Origin: Perkinsus olseni
Taxonomy: Eukaryota > Perkinsozoa > Perkinsida
Direction of reading: 5' to 3'
Length of the DNA: 64,000 nucleotides
Assembly (NCBI GenBank): GCA_013115125.1
Contig: JABANN010000016.1
Span: 62,001-126,000 of the forward strand
The notes below the pieces were generated by a model. The model was not told the DNA's origin. It ran no database searches and was given only the letters and a program-made list of their open reading frames with translations. Both the position numbers and the translations under genes were made by a program. Below are positions 40,731-51,667 of the stretch, piece by piece (positions within the stretch are counted from its first letter, which is position 1; each line of letters begins with the position of its first letter).

Positions 40731-42464
40731 AACTGTGAGCCTCCCGTGGTCTAGGTTCCGATATATCCCCCATCGAGCGCGTCGGAAACAGCGGCTCCCC
40801 AGCTCTGTGGAACTCTGAGAACGGCATCAATCCGTTCAACTTCATTTCACGAGTGAGCCTAGGGGCCATAAGTTAGAGGGATCGCAGTCGTTTCGTAATC
40901 ACCCCATCAAACAGTTTGATTCAAACTGGATATGAGCTCGGCCCGCTGATTCGGCACAGATTCGATCTCACCAGCTGTCCCGCAGGCTCAGTCTCCGGTT
41001 TGGTCCCCGCTTACTCTAGCACGAGTGAGCCCTCCCAGGTCGCTTCCAGAGGTAAACAGGGAAGGCCTCGTCATTCTACGACATCGAGTCTACGTGATAC
41101 AATTCATTGTGCCATAAGCGATGAAAAATTGCTCACAGCAGCATCCTTGCCTTACACTGCAAGCCTAGACTCTCACTCACTTTCAGAACGTCTGCTCCAA
41201 CCATTCGATGTCTCGCAGCGGGCAGTTGCAGACTAGCAGCAATGCCGGCCACCCGATGAGACTTCGCAGAAGAGAAAGAGTTGACTATCGTGCTTCACAC
41301 AGCCGTGGCAAGCAATGAGCTTCATTGGCCTTCCCGCCTTCAAGGCGGGATTCTAATCAGAGCTCAGAAGCGCTGCCTGAATGCATGTTCAGTTGGTGAT
41401 TTTGGATGTTTCGAGTTCCTATTCGAGTCCATGTGTGCCGTTCGCTATTCCGGATAGCCAGTAAGTCGGCACCATCGTGAAGCCGCTGCCGGGCAGCCCA
41501 TGCCTTACTATAACCCGAAAGCAGGCCGCAGCCAGCTGTACTCGGTCAGCTGCACTGTACCCTCTCCGCGTTGCCCTACACGACGACGGCCGAAACTCCC
41601 CGCAACCCTAATAGGGGCTGCCCTATCAACTGATACCGATTGTGCAGGGAGCTCAGGACTGCCGGACCCAGGTTGGCCCGATATCTGTAGAGAGCCACTA
41701 CCTATGGCGCCATGCAGGAGCTGCAGTGCTTTTTGCAACTCTTCGTTGTTCATCCAATAATCGAGCGATGGATACTGAGCATCAGGGACCGCACTGCAAC
41801 CATCTAGCAACCATTAACAAATCAACGGTGTCGCTCAACGGGTTTACTGCATGCAGTCATGAATCATGACTCATGATGGCGATTCGCCATTGGCGAACGC
41901 CTCAGGAGTGGTTTATTTTTCAGCACCTCGGCAACCTTGCTCAGAAGTGAAAAGTGCTGAGAAGTGTGGGGACTCACTGCCTGACAACGCTCTTTGGCCT
42001 CTTTTCTTTTTGATACGGCACCCCTCCCCGACTTTACACCACCAAAAAATCTACTTTTCGTTACGTACAGTGCTATAATATTTACATTTAGGTATTTTCC
42101 TGCGGAAAATGTTGAGTTGTAATATCTGTCGTGGAGATGTCTGTAATACGTCATGAGGAAGCTCCACCGCAGGCAGTTGTTCTATTCGTAATCTCGTAAT
42201 GCAACGTTGACAATCTGACATTATACCACAGATGCTGAAATGCGTTGCTAAAGTGCTCAGATGTTGAAATCCTGGAAATCCGCCTACTACTCGACAATCT
42301 TGAAATTCCCCAATGTCTGCGCATTCCTAAAGTGCTCAGATGTTGCAAACCTAGGCCCGATCGCAGCCAACAGAGCCCGATACGTGCTGTTCTTCCGAGC
42401 CCAGCAGAGCAAGATCGATGCCGAGTAGACCGGAGCTTGGTTTGCCTATCAACAAGTCCACTGA

Positions 42465-45158
42465 GTTCGGAAGGCTGATGTGCTGCGCAGATGGTTTGGG
42501 AAGTCTGAAGGAGGAAATAAGAGGAAGGCTTGGCAAAAGAAATGGCCCCTTACTGACTCGACATGGTCCATGGTCAGCAAATTGATGGATAATGCATACC
42601 TTGATGGCTACGGATCATGCCAGCATAACCAGATAGGATCGCCGCGGTTCATAGTAGCCTTTTGTGACGCTTCGAACGAGGAATGGGGCTTGCTTCTCTA
42701 TGCGGTGGAAGAAGAATATGACCCATCATCAGATGTCTTTCCGCCTAAGGAAAAGCTTATCGAAGCACATGCCGGTGAATGGGACGATAAGAAAGTGAAT
42801 TATCATGTGAACCGGAAGGAGGCGATTACGTTACATCGGACAATGAAGGCCATTACAGAGTGGTTACCTAGGTTCATGTTAGACGTCAGACAACGCCTCC
42901 AGGTTTCCATTTACTGCGATAATAGCAGTGCAGTGGCTTGGGCTAATAAAGGCTCGGTCTCAATGCGTTCGTATGACAAGGTAGCCTTGCAGCGTCTATC
43001 TGAGTCAATGAGCGACATGAGAAGAGATTGCCAACTGCAATTCAGTGTCACCTTGAATGTGAAATACATCCAGGGGTTGAAGAATAAAATCGCAGATCGA
43101 CTAAGTCGTAGTGATATACGGAGTCACATGTTGCCACCGTTGAAGTCGAATACCCATAAGACTCCTACACCGAAGGAACCTGATGAAACAGTAGTCATGA
43201 TAGCAACCCCTTCCGGGGAGCTCGGTCTTGTTGATACTGTAGGATTACCTCATCGTGGTGTATGGAGTAGTCATATGATGGACCCGATGTATGTACCTAT
43301 GAGAACAGACAATGATCTTGACGAGCCACTAGATGTACTCGTAGCCTCACCGCTCAAGGGAGCTGCTGCAACTTCGGACTACGAGAGTCTTGTGGGCTTG
43401 GGGAATTGGCAGTTGCCAGACATATTGGATCACCTGAGACAAGCTTTTAAAGATAAAGCCTTTCTCGAAAAAGAAGAAGTGACCCAAGGAGTCACCTACC
43501 TTGATTTGATAAGCTCATTACAACCCGATATGTATCCCGACTGCAGACCTAGTACCAGGGCTCAGAACCTGGCTGAGGGATCATCAAAGGGTCCATTATA
43601 TAGATGGAACAAAGAGCAAAAGATCTTACAGGCTATTGACCCAAGAGAGGATAAGCCACTTTGGTGTTATGTATTAATCACACATAGGGCCCAGATGTGG
43701 GCTATATACAAAGTGCACGATCATCCTCTGGCTGGGCATAAAGGTCTACCACGAGCTGTATTCTCCATGAGGAAGCTTCAGCTCTGGTGGCCGACTCAGG
43801 TATCTGATACAAATAGATTTATAAGATCCTGTAAGATATGTCAGCTTGCGAAGTTGCATGATGTTCCAAGTACGCAACCACTAGCTTATAGACGCTGGCA
43901 AAAGCGTTTTGAAACGATCCAAATCGATTGGATGGGACCTTTCGCCCCCACGACGCAGAACGGCCCCTGCCCGCTTCTATCGCCAGACTCACCCGTATAC
44001 TATTGCATTATGATCTGTGAAGCCACTAAGGTCATGATGGCGATACCATCTCGCTCGAATGATACTCGATGTCTGATAAGTTGCTTGATGCAATGGATTG
44101 CAGCATACGGTCCGCCGTGTACCCTGCAAATGGATAATGCGGGAGCACACCATAATGCATCAGAGCTTTACCCTTTTTTGCAATATTGGGATATACACCC
44201 TCGATATGGCCTCTCTAGACGACCGGAATCGCAGGGCCTTGTGGAGCGAGCGATAAGGGACCTGAAAGATGGTATAAGGATGGCTAATATACATACAGCA
44301 GCATCTACCCTACCTTGGTGGGCTGCAGTACAAATTGCCACAGTTGTTCATAACAACTCGATGAAGTCTGGGATAGTTCCATGCTCGCCAAATGAACTTG
44401 CCCTAGGTGATGAGAATTCTCTGATACGCAACCTTGGGCGAGGGGGCGGTGAGACACCAGAATCGATCTGGGGGACAGTCAACTCTGTTGTGAAGGACCT
44501 TTTCGAAGCAAACCAGGTAGCGGTAGCAGAGCGTGCCCTTGCAGCTGAAACCCAAGAGTTGGCCAAGTCTCAACCAAAAGCAAGATTCGTACCTGAACAA
44601 GAAGTGAAAATGAGCCGAATTGTTAATGGCAAGAGAGAACTGAGTGGGCCTTACAAGATTCTTAGTGTCAGTAATGACAACCCAATGGTATTTCAGCTTG
44701 AAGGCCACAAGTTTCCAGTACCGATAAGCCATCTTTTGCCCTTCAACATGAGTGTTGAACGAGATAGATACGACCATGCGGCGAAACCTGGCATTGATAG
44801 ACTATCAGTAAGTCTGAAAGATAAAGCTCCTTGGGGAATTCCCCTCGACGAAGCAACTAAACGCCATTGGGTGGTGTACCGTGTATTAGATGAAACAGAT
44901 GAGTCTCCAGAGCCAATAACGACGATCTATATTGCACAAGTCATTGCTCATAAGGCTGATCAGAAACTCCTTGTTCAAGGACTTGATAGTACAAATAGAG
45001 GCTCATGGAAGCTACCACCGAAAGGCCATCGATCTGATGCACAGCACCTCATTCTCTATGATGACGTGGTGGGAAGAAAGGCTTTCCTTCCAACGGCGAA
45101 GGATCGCCTCCCAAAGATTGTTCAAGAGTGGCTCAATTCTGTTGGCGTTTCATGCTGA
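42465..45158 (+). mobile_element. Ty3/gypsy-type pol fragment: RNase H + integrase, 5'-truncated
   Basis: The frame is open from the codon after a TGA at 42462 to 45158 (about 897 codons) with no ATG near its start. RNase H marks come first: FCDASNEEWG, NRKEA, IYCDNSSAVAW and IADRLSR. An HHCC zinc finger follows (HDHPLAGHKG ... CKICQ). The integrase core has D-D-E (IDWMGPF, LQMDNAGAHH, PESQGLVERA). A GPY/F-like module follows (GKRELSGPYKILSV, ISHLLPF). The C-terminus (about 110 residues, HWVVYRVLDETDESP onward) is unassigned. No gag, protease or reverse transcriptase is seen upstream. The 40 codons before the open frame read as coding but contain two stops. No LTRs were found by eye. It is a partial or decayed element; the remaining ORF is intact. 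Confidence 0.88.
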
Positions 45159-45244
45159 CGCAGAAATCAGCGCGCGCCTTGGGGGGGCGTGTTGGTTTAT
45201 CAGGCGCGGTACCCCGAGTTGCGACGGATATATTTACGACATTC

Positions 45245-45310
45245 TAGTCGAGTTGGCTAATATGGTTGTCTCGTGAGCGATGCACCCGGGTACGATCCCG
45301 GTTCACTACA
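45245..45310 (+). tRNA. tRNA-like relic with pol III boxes, probably a pseudogene
   Basis: TGGCTAATATGG fits an A box, and GGTACGATCCC fits a B box with one change at the usual position. A T5 run starts right after (45311). The T-arm would be CCGGG/CCCGG with a 6-nt loop, one short. The acceptor TAGTCGA/TTCACTA pairs in six of seven. No anticodon stem forms. It is read as a degenerate tRNA or the head of a SINE. It lies 90 bases after the pol fragment. Confidence 0.35.
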
Positions 45311-45601
45311 TTTTTGTATTCTGTCGCTGTCCCATCATTGCGTATTTTATAGCTATTTATATCATCGATTACGCTATGGAGGGAGGGGGAGCCGTTGTTC
45401 TATATTGATTGATAAATAATCCTATTATCGGCCTCTGATGTCTGGTGTTGAGTCGACGAGTGATATGTCAATTGTGGGCGAGGATCACCCCTCGGTATCC
45501 CAATCCATCGGGACCGGTAAACACGGTTTCCTCGATCAGTCGTGGAGAAGCATTCCTCGGGAATAGGATCATTCGGACCAGGAACCTATCTCACAAAGAA
45601 C
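45311..45601. other. no gene recognised
   Basis: About 290 bases between the tRNA-like relic and the stop of the PHD/RING gene. Nothing else is visible. Confidence 0.4.
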
Positions 45602-48249
45602 TTATTCGTCGCCGCTAAATGAATGCAGTCTTACCTCGTGATCTCCCTCCTGCCCGTCAGGATTTCCCATAGGTGGTGCACCGGGAGGTGCTTCTCCTTG
45701 GGGTAGTGGCGCCTCTGCCGGCACTTGAGGTGGCTGCGCTGCTGCTGGTGCTGCTACTGGCTGTCGTACAGGATGTGGTGGTACTGCTGCTGGTTGTGGT
45801 GCTTGAGGAGGTGGTGGCGCTGCTGCTGGTTGTGGTGCTTGGGGAGGTGGTGGTGCTGCTGCTGGTTGTGGTGCTTGGGGAGGTGGTGGTGGTGCTGCTG
45901 CTGCTGCTACTGCTGGTTGTGGTGCTTGGGGAGGTGGTGGTGCTGCCGGTGCTGGTTGTGGTACATGAGGTGGTGGTGGTGGTGGTACTGCTGCTGGGAC
46001 TTGAGGTGCTGCTGCTGGCACTTCAATTAATAATTGCTGTGGGAGAAGGCCGCGTAATACCGTCTCGACAGTTTCTCGAACCATGTTGCCGACCAGAGTC
46101 TGCAGTCCAGGAAGTAGTTGTTGGAGCTCGCCTGCCGCCGCCTGTGCAGGCTGGCCTACTCCAATCGCTATTGCGTTACCGACTGGATCCCCTACGGCTG
46201 GGTCGGCTACCGCATCGGCCATTTCATCGTTCACTTCATCGGCTACCGCCTCGGCTACTCCATCGGCTACTCCATCAGCTACCGCCTCGGCTACTCCATC
46301 GGCTACTCCATCGACTGCCGGCTCGGCTACTCCATCGGCTGCCGCATCACCCACTTCATCGGCTACTTGATCGCGCAGTTCATTCCCCGCGTTATCCCCT
46401 AGTGCTACGTCTCGGTCCTCTACTGCATTTGCAGGCTCCACCACGTCTGGCGCGTGGAGGCCATCGTTGACTGCCCCGGCATCGATGTTACCATCGTTCA
46501 AGAGATCGAGATCGATGTAAAAGTCGTCTGGTAGGGGGAGGAGTTGCAAGGGTTGAATGAGGTCCTGTCCGTAGTCTCGAATAACCTCGCCATCACGCAC
46601 GCCCCCAGGGATGGCCCTCTCTCGCCGTATCAACGTTGCCCAATCATTCAGGCCCGAGTAGTGCATCAGAAGTAAGTGAACCGTCTCCGCCGATACTTCG
46701 AACAACCCCTGGGCAGGCACCTGGCTCTCATCAGGAGATAGAGGACACAGCATGTGATTCTCTATGAGCATAGTATTGATAAAACTTCGCACTTGAAGTT
46801 CGAGCGGGTACAACCCCGCGATATTATCGTAAGACCTTCTGCAGTTCGGACAGCGAGGTTCCGCGCCCACCTGATGTGAAGCTCTGGAGCATATCGAGAC
46901 TGCAAGGATATAGCCGAGACAACTTCGGCAGAGCCATTTCTCGCAGGCACATTTCCATTCTTCCTCGTGATTTGTGTCAACGCTGCAGACTATACAAGTT
47001 TCTCGCTCAGCTTGTTGAGCAGGCGGGCTTAGTCGATAAATGCAAGCAGCTACCTCATCTTCAATACTCTCGCCATTCATCTGCATCCTGCTCCCATCAC
47101 AACGAAGCGCAGCCCGAAAGCTGAGCATGCCGTTGGAGTTGGCTATCGTTCGATCAAGGAGTCGCCGGCCTCTCGAGAGCCCAACTCCGAAAATGAACTT
47201 CGGAAGTCCCAAATCAGTCATGACAATACCGGGGGATGCACCAGCAACACCCCCACTAACTTTCCTCAAAGTATTCTGCCGCTCCGCTGCCGGCATGAAG
47301 TTACTCTGTACGAGCGATATCACAGGTATTCGGACCTTCTGCCACAACTCTTGCCTAGTGTAGACTCCTCCCCAAAGAATGTCGACACATTTGACAAGTA
47401 GTTCTCGAGCTCGGTCCTCGGCCCTCTGTAGAAAACTAGCCTCATCCGCGTTAGTAACGGTGAAATTTGAAGATAAAATAAGCCACAGAAGGGGACTAGC
47501 CCTCCAGGCAACGTCGTCGTGATCCTCGGCTGGACGCAGGTCTTCCTCACTCAGGCCAAGTTTAAAACGGACTGCATCTGAGACAGCTCGTCTCACAACC
47601 TGAGGAATTTGATCCAATGCAAAAGGGGATAAGCATCAGTGATACTTTGAGTTTCGAGCCTTGAACGATTTCGTCTATGGCCTTCAACAGCTGCACTGTG
47701 GCATAACGATCAACCTGTACGATGTTCACGCCCTCGAAGCCATAGTGGCGATCAAGGTAACTGCTCCCAGACAGGTAGAGTGATACGCTGCAACTGCGGT
47801 TGTGGTTACCTTATTATCTGAGCCACGTCAAACTGTTGGCCCGTTCTGTTCCAGAAATTCTCTATTGCTACATTAGTGAGTGCTTGACCGGTAGGCGATA
47901 TGAGAGCCTGAAAGGCAATGCGGATAAAGCGAGAATTTCATCCGTTGTTTGACACTACCCCGTAGATACGACCTGTCTCGTCCGGCATAGCTACAGGTCT
48001 TATACGCAGCTCTCTCAGTATTGTAAGAAGATTGGTGAGAACCCCGCTGCCTATACGGCGTCGCTTTCTCACTGCATCACACGTCGCGCAGAACCATGGA
48101 TGCTGAGTATTCTCGTGAATTTGGGGGCGATAGTTATGGGCACAGTGGTGAGTGTGAAACCAACGGTCACAAGTCTCGCATATGACCATAGGCCCGCCAA
48201 GTTCGCCACATAGGCCGCATGCATCACTGATGGGATTGAACGGATTCAT
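45602..48249 (-). CDS. PHD finger + RING-variant protein with Ala/Val and Pro-rich repeats, 4 exons
   Basis: Exons (minus) 48249-47958, 47907-47810, 47760-47646 and 47599-45602 join in phase. The N-terminus holds a PHD finger: CGLCGELGGPMVICETCDRW, then HHC, then WFCATC. PHD fingers usually read histone tails. The long last exon has a second zinc site of RING type (CIVC, CACEKWLCRSC, CPNC), which in other proteins recruits E2 enzymes. A repeat block follows, built of GVADGVAEAVAD-like units, and then at least five PPPPQAPQPA units. The C-terminus is acidic (FSGDE). The whole is about 810 residues. Possible roles are chromatin or ubiquitin control, by domain only. The repeat-rich antisense frames at 45.7-46.5 kb are shadows. 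Confidence 0.82.
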
Positions 48250-49046
48250 TGATGATAGGAGAGTGTAAGATTCCGAAGAAAATACTACACGCAATTACTA
48301 ACGAACGCGGTAAGTAGCCGGGTTTACCGTGTTGTTTCACGATATGACCAATTCGAGATAATTTTTCCTACTGGGAAATTCGTAGTATGGCGGTCTCGCA
48401 TTGCAGCACTCTGTTGTTCATCGTCCATGTTTCTAGGATTGTGCGGCATATCGTATTATGCTTTTTACGAGTGTTTAATCATTAAACTTTCATGCTTCCC
48501 CACAGTGTCGAGACGACACCCCAGACTGACGAACGCAAAACATGACAATGCAGAGTTTTTTGGCAATAAAACAATGAACAAATGATGAATTTATAGCCAT
48601 GAAATGATGGAGGGATGATGACGAAATTGATGACAATGAAATGGTGAAGGTTCGAACGGATAACAGATAGATGGTTTCCGGGCTGACTAGGTTTCGCGGT
48701 TCTGTTGTGTTTGATAAATAGAAATGGTTTCTGGGCTGACTAGGTTTCGCGGTTCTGTTGTGTTTGATGAATAGAAATGGTTTCTGAGCTGACTAGGGTT
48801 CGCGGTTCTATTGTGTTTGATGAATAGAAATGGTTTCTGGGCTGACTAGGTTCGCGGTTCTATTGTGTTTGATGAATAGAAATGGTTTCTGGTCTGACTA
48901 GGTTTCGCGGTTCTGTTGTGTTTGATGAATAGAGGAGTTCATTTTAATTGCCCTGGATTTCTACTCTCGGTGTACTGATGAACACAAGAATCATCAGAAT
49001 TCGGACTACGATCTTAGATTAAAAATTTGTCTTCACGATCACCATA
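48250..49046. other. AT-rich intergenic DNA with a tandem repeat
   Basis: No gene. It holds imperfect AATGATGA-type runs at 48550-48660 and the 53-bp tandem repeat listed next. It is the 5' side of the PHD/RING gene. Confidence 0.5.
48671..48932. repeat. tandem repeat, 53-bp unit, five copies
   Basis: Units start at 48671, 48724, 48777, 48830 and 48882. The unit begins ATGGTTTCTGGGCTGACTAG and ends TTTGATGAATAGAA. Copies differ by a few bases, and the fourth is one base shorter. It is a minisatellite; no function is implied. Confidence 0.95.
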
Positions 49047-49592
49047 CTAATCAGACAAAAAGGTGCGAATTTCGGAGTAGAATTGAACAGAAGTGTGACC
49101 ATCACCTTCCTCCTGCTGAAATTGAAATACGATGTGGAGGTCATCAGTAATTACGGCGCTGTGGAAAGTCGCAAAGGGCGATATAGAGAATAGTGAACTA
49201 GAAGCTAATCTGATCACAGCTTGTATGATTACAACGTCGTTGAGGAAGTTAAATACTGTGATGAAACGACTGCCAAGTTGTTCAGTGAATAGTCCAAGTG
49301 AAAAATCTTTATCAAGACAGAGAGCAATGGCATACCCTGGTGTTTTCGGCAGCAGTGCTACCCACTCCACCATACAAGCAGCGAGAGAATCACCAGGATA
49401 GCACACCAGGAGGCATAGCGGAGAGTACCCGTCGGCTCCACCCCAAGATCTCATGCCCCAACGAGGATCTGAAAGTGAGAAAAACACAACGCGGAAGTGA
49501 GGAATGATCTTCAGGCTCAAGCGGGGCTCAGGCCGCCAGTGGTAACTCACCTTCGAGTGACCACCAAGCTGCGGAAAATTCATCACCGGCAA
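49047..49592 (-). CDS. hypothetical protein, minus strand
   Basis: A 181-codon frame. Near its start is a good donor (CACTCGAAG|GTGAGT) that can join to an acceptor ahead of IIPHFRVVFFSL. The body is rich in aliphatic residues (FITVFNFLNDVVIIQAVIRL; FATFHSAVITDDLHIVFQFQ). An 89-codon plus-strand frame (49132-49401) also looks protein-like, and I cannot choose firmly. No family was recognised. Confidence 0.35.
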   Translation of the reverse strand: MPVMNFPQLGGHSKVSYHWRPEPRLSLKIIPHFRVVFFSLSDPRWGMRSWGGADGYSPLCLLVCYPGDSLAACMVEWVALLPKTPGYAIALCLDKDFSLGLFTEQLGSRFITVFNFLNDVVIIQAVIRLASSSLFSISPFATFHSAVITDDLHIVFQFQQEEGDGHTSVQFYSEIRTFLSD

Positions 49593-50348
49593 TCAGGGAG
49601 CGTCTCCGTTCGAAGCGCCGTCCTGACTACCAAAGCCTCGGGCGCGGCGAATGGCGCTTCGTGAGCCGCTGAACGCTCTCGGCTCGGGGTCTGCAGTAAC
49701 GGGGCTGCTGTGACAGAACCTAACATAATTAACGAATCATTTCACCACCCACCTACTTGCGTTGAGTAACTTACTGTGTGTGCACACGTGCATGAGTGTG
49801 CGTGCGAGTGCACATTCGCAGCAAAACCCAAACACACGGGACTGGTGCAATAGATTTTCGAGGTCATAGAAGAATTCGCATTACTGCCGATCAAATTCTA
49901 TTCTCATTCTGCCAATGAAAAACTACTCCCGTTTGTTATTGGAAAACTCACAGCGTGGATCCGATGGTTAATTACCTCGAAGATCGAGGCTCGAACACAA
50001 TCAACACCAGAGCGAAATATAGGATGCGGGAAGATGTCAACTATGAGACGAGAATACGACAGAGCTCATAGCAGACTCTGCGATGCAGAGCGAGGGAAGC
50101 AGGATGGTATTTGCAATTGGGTGCGGGCCGCACCGTGCGGCACCTCGAGCGTGCGCGCGTACAAATTTTCTCTCTTCAGCCAAAGCGTAAATGCGGCCTG
50201 GACGTACATCAAACGGATTCACATGGTCTCGGCACCTCAGGACGATTCGAAAAACACTTTCGATTGCCACAAGGTTCAAGGTTCACACAAGGTTTCGGTT
50301 GCCCCAGCAAGTTATGCACAAAAATCATTTCGTGACAGAAAAAACGCA

Positions 50349-50415
50349 AGGCTTAGGATTCGAACCGGGGACCCTGGCGTGCAGTGTATATTCCACCATC
50401 TCGAGTTGACGGCTT
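50349..50415 (-). tRNA. tRNA-like relic with perfect B box, probably a pseudogene or SINE head
   Basis: On the minus strand GGTTCGAATCC is a perfect B box, preceded at the right distance by GAGATGGTGGAATA, which resembles a D-arm. A T6 run follows (positions 50338-50343 read on the minus strand). The T-stem is broken (CCCGG against CCTAA) and no acceptor stem forms. It is a decayed tRNA or a short interspersed element. Confidence 0.4.
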
Positions 50416-51078
50416 CGCTGAGTTCCTCCATCGCGTCGCGAACGTCACGTTACTATTACTGCGCATGACCCTCGTCCCCCCCGCTTACGTCATTGAAGAT
50501 TTCAGACACCGGTGATGCTCATCACTCATCCCCCGGGTCCCCCATAGGAGTCATCTCCCCGCAACATAGCCGGGCATCAAAGCGGTAGCCACCTAACCGA
50601 CACTTCGCAATGACGAAACACATGATCCCAATGATGCCCAACTGAGGAAAGCATCGTATTTGTTTAGTGATCGAACGACTTGGGCCGTGCATACCTCAGC
50701 TCATCCTGTGGCTTCTTCTCAAGCCGTACTTTCCGTGGTCGGGATTCAATCTCTCTTGGAATTCTAAAGTCTCGTACATCCATTGCGGAAATCGAGGGCA
50801 ACCCTGCTGATAAGAACTCCTGTTACAAAAGGAGACAGTCATGTAGCCATGAATAATGAACAGTCAATTCGGTCAGCCCGCAGATATGCCATGAGCATCA
50901 GATCCAATTGCGGATAAGTTGCGGCAGTGTTGTGGCCACGCATGCATTCATAAAGCGTGATATCACAATGGATGGTGTGTCAAGGTCCCTGAGGCTATAA
51001 GCGCTGCAACTCAGGACTGAAGTTTAGCTCGGGGCGGATGGGGCACCAGTCAGCACAGTTAGGGGCAATTCAGTGGGG

Positions 51079-51667
51079 GTGTTCAATAGACCTCTCCCGA
51101 AAATCAGGGCCGCTCCCAGAATTGAATTTAACGTGTAAAATACGATCGTGGGAGCGTTCTTTTTTTGAGTGGAAACGGAATTATACACGTCCGACATGGT
51201 AGATTATACGGATCACAAGTGAAACGTTTATCAACCTTAACCAGCCAAACAGACAGACGAACGCCCGCAAGCACAGGCCAATCAATAGTAAGTAGTATAG
51301 ACATGCTTGCCTACTACGGTGCGCAAGACAGAAGGTTCCGTCGTGAGCTACGATGCATCAAGACCCGCAAACCAGACGACAACTCTGTGCTCCTGGAGAA
51401 CGTCGTGGAGCGGGCGACCACTCCCGTCACCATCGAGCGCAAGTCACCACCTTGCTCGTTCTCAGACGTATCGCCCCGGGACCACCTCCAGGATTCACGA
51501 TCGCCAATCAGGAGACTTCGTTGCCGTCGTGAGAATGCAGGACCTCAATGACATGAAGACACTACTTCCCCCCGGACTATTGCACGTGAGTGCCATACGT
51601 GCAATACATACGTGTAAAATACGATCGTGGGAGCGTTCTTGAAACTCAGGCGAGATCTATTGAACAC
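51079..51667. mobile_element. 589-bp element with terminal inverted repeats, non-autonomous type
   Basis: The left end GTGTTCAATAGACCTC (51079-51094) is the reverse complement of the right end GAGATCTATTGAACAC (51652-51667) with one mismatch, and weaker pairing continues inward. Inside both ends is a perfect 30-bp direct repeat (51131-51160 and 51610-51639, starting ACGTGTAAAATACGATCG). No transposase is seen inside, and no clear target-site duplication. It would be a MITE-like element. Confidence 0.6.

Larger units (their letters stand above)
35811..41877. repeat. field of short odd-spaced, often chained palindromes
   Basis: More than 30 perfect inverted repeats with 6-16 bp arms lie in 6 kb, nearly all with a 1-nt spacer. 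Examples (positions, arm length): 35811-35843 (16, one mismatch), 36033-36049 (8), 36040-36056 (8), 36089-36105 (8), 36828-36844 (8), 36967-36983 (8), 38090-38108 (9), 38175-38191 (8), 38357-38379 (11), 38378-38394 (8), 38389-38405 (8), 38489-38505 (8), 38827-38841 (7), 38834-38848 (7), 38860-38876 (8), 39164-39178 (7), 39229-39243 (7), 39662-39676 (7), 39915-39935 (10), 41332-41350 (9), 41855-41871 (8). A few have 2-nt spacers (39699-39718, arms of 9). Many overlap so that one arm serves two palindromes. No gene is supported within, except the secreted-protein copy 2 at 37.0-37.7 kb. Confidence 0.85.

Noticed and set aside
45673-46470. Long plus-strand Val/Leu-rich and Ala/Ser/Thr-rich frames
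   Set aside because: Antisense of the Pro- and Ala/Val-rich repeats of the PHD/RING protein; the base composition keeps all frames open.
50034-50468. 144-codon plus-strand frame
   Set aside because: Its second half is the complement of a tRNA-like relic (the usual RxRxGDPG artefact of tRNA translation).
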